From Mucilaginibacter defluvii (GTDB lineage Bacteria > Bacteroidota > Bacteroidia > Sphingobacteriales > Sphingobacteriaceae): a stretch of 64,000 nucleotides of DNA. Made by a program: the position numbers and the translations under genes. The notes beneath the pieces are model-generated. The model was given only the letters and a program-made list of their open reading frames with translations, was not told the origin of the DNA and did no database searches. The DNA lies in assembly GCF_039543225.1 (NCBI RefSeq), contig NZ_BAABJI010000002.1, positions 1,674,001 to 1,738,000 on the forward strand, in the 5' to 3' direction. Of this stretch, positions 62,920 to 64,000 are shown piece by piece; positions within the stretch are counted from its first letter, which is position 1, and every line of letters starts with the position of its first letter.

Positions 62920-64000
62920 ATGAAGGAGCATCTGCAACACCATATATTTAAAGTAATATCGCTACTGGCGGGTCAGCAAAACGTGCGGGCTTATGCCATC
63001 GGCGGTTTCGTGCGCGATCTGTTCCTGAAACGCCCCTCAAAGGATATTGATGTAGTAGTGATAGGCAACGGTATTACCTTTGCCGAAGCCGTAGCCAAAA
63101 AGCTGAACGTACAGGTATCAGTATTTAAAAATTTTGGTACCGCCATGCTTAAATATCACGACCTGGAAGTGGAGTTTGTTGGTGCCCGCCGCGAATCATA
63201 CCGCCGCGACTCGCGCAAGCCCATTGTGGAAGATGGTACTTTGGAAGATGACCAAAACCGCAGAGATTTTACCATCAATGCGCTGGCGCTATCATTACAT
63301 CCCAATAACTTTGGAGAACTGCTTGATCCGTTCGGCGGAGTATCGCACCTGGAGCAAAAGCTGATTAAAACACCACTTAACCCGGTTGAAACATTCAGCG
63401 ATGACCCTTTACGGATGATGCGGGCTATACGCTTTGCCGCACAGCTTAACTTTAAAATTGACGATACGGCTATTGAGGCTATCAAAACCAATACGGATCG
63501 CATCAAGATTATATCGCAGGAACGGATTACGGATGAATTGAACAAGATCATCCTCTCGCCAAAGCCATCCCTCGGTTTTGAATACCTGTTTGATACAGGC
63601 CTGCTGCATAAAATATTCCCGCAAATGGTAGCGCTTTACGGCGTAGAATACCGCGACGGCAAAGGGCACAAGGATAATTTTTACCATACCCTACAGGTAT
63701 TGGATAACATTTGCGAAACCACTACCGACCTTTGGCTGCGCTGGGCCGCCATATTGCATGATATTGCCAAGCCGCCCACCAAACGGTTTGAACCCGGCCA
63801 CGGCTGGACGTTTCATGGCCATGAGGACAAAGGCGCGCGTATGGTGCCCAAAATATTCGCGCAGCTAAAACTTCCGCTTAACGATAAGATGAGGTTTGTT
63901 CAGAAAATGGTACAACTTCACCTGCGGCCTATCGTACTGTCGCAATCCATTGTTACCGACTCCGCAGTAAGGCGATTACTTTTTGAGGCGGGCGACGATA
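62920..64000 (+). CDS. CCA tRNA nucleotidyltransferase, partial
   Basis: About 360 residues are visible, the C-terminus running off the right edge. Class II nucleotidyltransferase fold: AIGGFVRDLFLKRPSKDIDV with the GGxVRD motif and catalytic Asp pair in DIDV, then FTINALALSL and the RFAAQLNFKI segment of the neck, and an HD domain starting YHTLQVLDNI with the AILHDIAKPPT HD pair. It adds or repairs the 3' CCA of tRNA. The start 62920 matches homologues; an in-frame ATG at 62896 is an alternative. Confidence 0.93.
   Translation, partial: MKEHLQHHIFKVISLLAGQQNVRAYAIGGFVRDLFLKRPSKDIDVVVIGNGITFAEAVAKKLNVQVSVFKNFGTAMLKYHDLEVEFVGARRESYRRDSRKPIVEDGTLEDDQNRRDFTINALALSLHPNNFGELLDPFGGVSHLEQKLIKTPLNPVETFSDDPLRMMRAIRFAAQLNFKIDDTAIEAIKTNTDRIKIISQERITDELNKIILSPKPSLGFEYLFDTGLLHKIFPQMVALYGVEYRDGKGHKDNFYHTLQVLDNICETTTDLWLRWAAILHDIAKPPTKRFEPGHGWTFHGHEDKGARMVPKIFAQLKLPLNDKMRFVQKMVQLHLRPIVLSQSIVTDSAVRRLLFEAGDD

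Overview
The window looks like a chromosomal segment of a Bacteroidota bacterium, most likely family Sphingobacteriaceae (Mucilaginibacter/Pedobacter type). The reasons are: type IX secretion genes (porT next to ubiE, and a protein carrying a T9SS sorting domain), tandem OmpH genes behind bamA, a TamB-TamL pair, a transketolase split into two genes, DUF6089 and DUF1080 proteins, and a recurring TAnnTTTG -7 promoter element, which is the Bacteroidota promoter signature. GC content is moderate and genes are dense. No tRNA, rRNA, CRISPR array, prophage or insertion-sequence transposase was seen.

Layout. 1-10833 is mostly minus strand: a partial nuoH, then (read right to left) an alpha/beta hydrolase, a CBS-ACT protein, nadK, a DUF6089 protein, an ExbD-like protein, uppS, bamA, two ompH genes and murI, an envelope-biogenesis block. 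11054-13711 holds an SDR oxidoreductase, porT, ubiE and a small membrane protein. 13931-16041 is a periplasmic sugar pair (Gfo/Idh/MocA oxidoreductase plus DUF1080 hydrolase). It converges on kup. 18229-27225 runs on the plus strand: a sorting-domain-only protein, a FAH hydrolase, an M23 peptidase, bcp, both transketolase halves, an ECF sigma factor with a repeat-containing membrane protein and a Spy-like periplasmic protein, and an aminotransferase. 27482-37462 carries two GT4 glycosyltransferases, an APC permease, PAP2, thioredoxin, DUF58 and a GH130 glycosidase, with some hypotheticals. 37539-47573 is mainly minus strand: an M3 peptidase, an epimerase, a Crp-type regulator, UbiA, YihA and dnaE. 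47813-55793 is tamB, tamL and a retropepsin-like protease. 55841-64000 holds gyrB, a lipoprotein OmpH, a FISUMP lipoprotein, an S4 protein, a membrane protein, dapD, a GT9 transferase, tsaC and a partial cca.

How the genes fit together. Outer-membrane assembly is heavily represented (bamA, three OmpH/Skp-like proteins, tamB/tamL, uppS, murI, and porT for T9SS). Sugar chemistry is the second theme: 3-keto-glycoside cleavage in the periplasm, and a cytoplasmic GT4/GT4/GH130 set.

The least explained structure is intergenic. At least six gaps contain arrays of degenerate words with a strict 7- or 8-base period, often arranged as inverted pairs and often starting at or within a few bases of a stop codon. 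Other gaps hold GC-rich palindromic repeats. The other candidate for a poorly described system is the sigma / five-repeat membrane protein / periplasmic sensor trio at 23710-25653.
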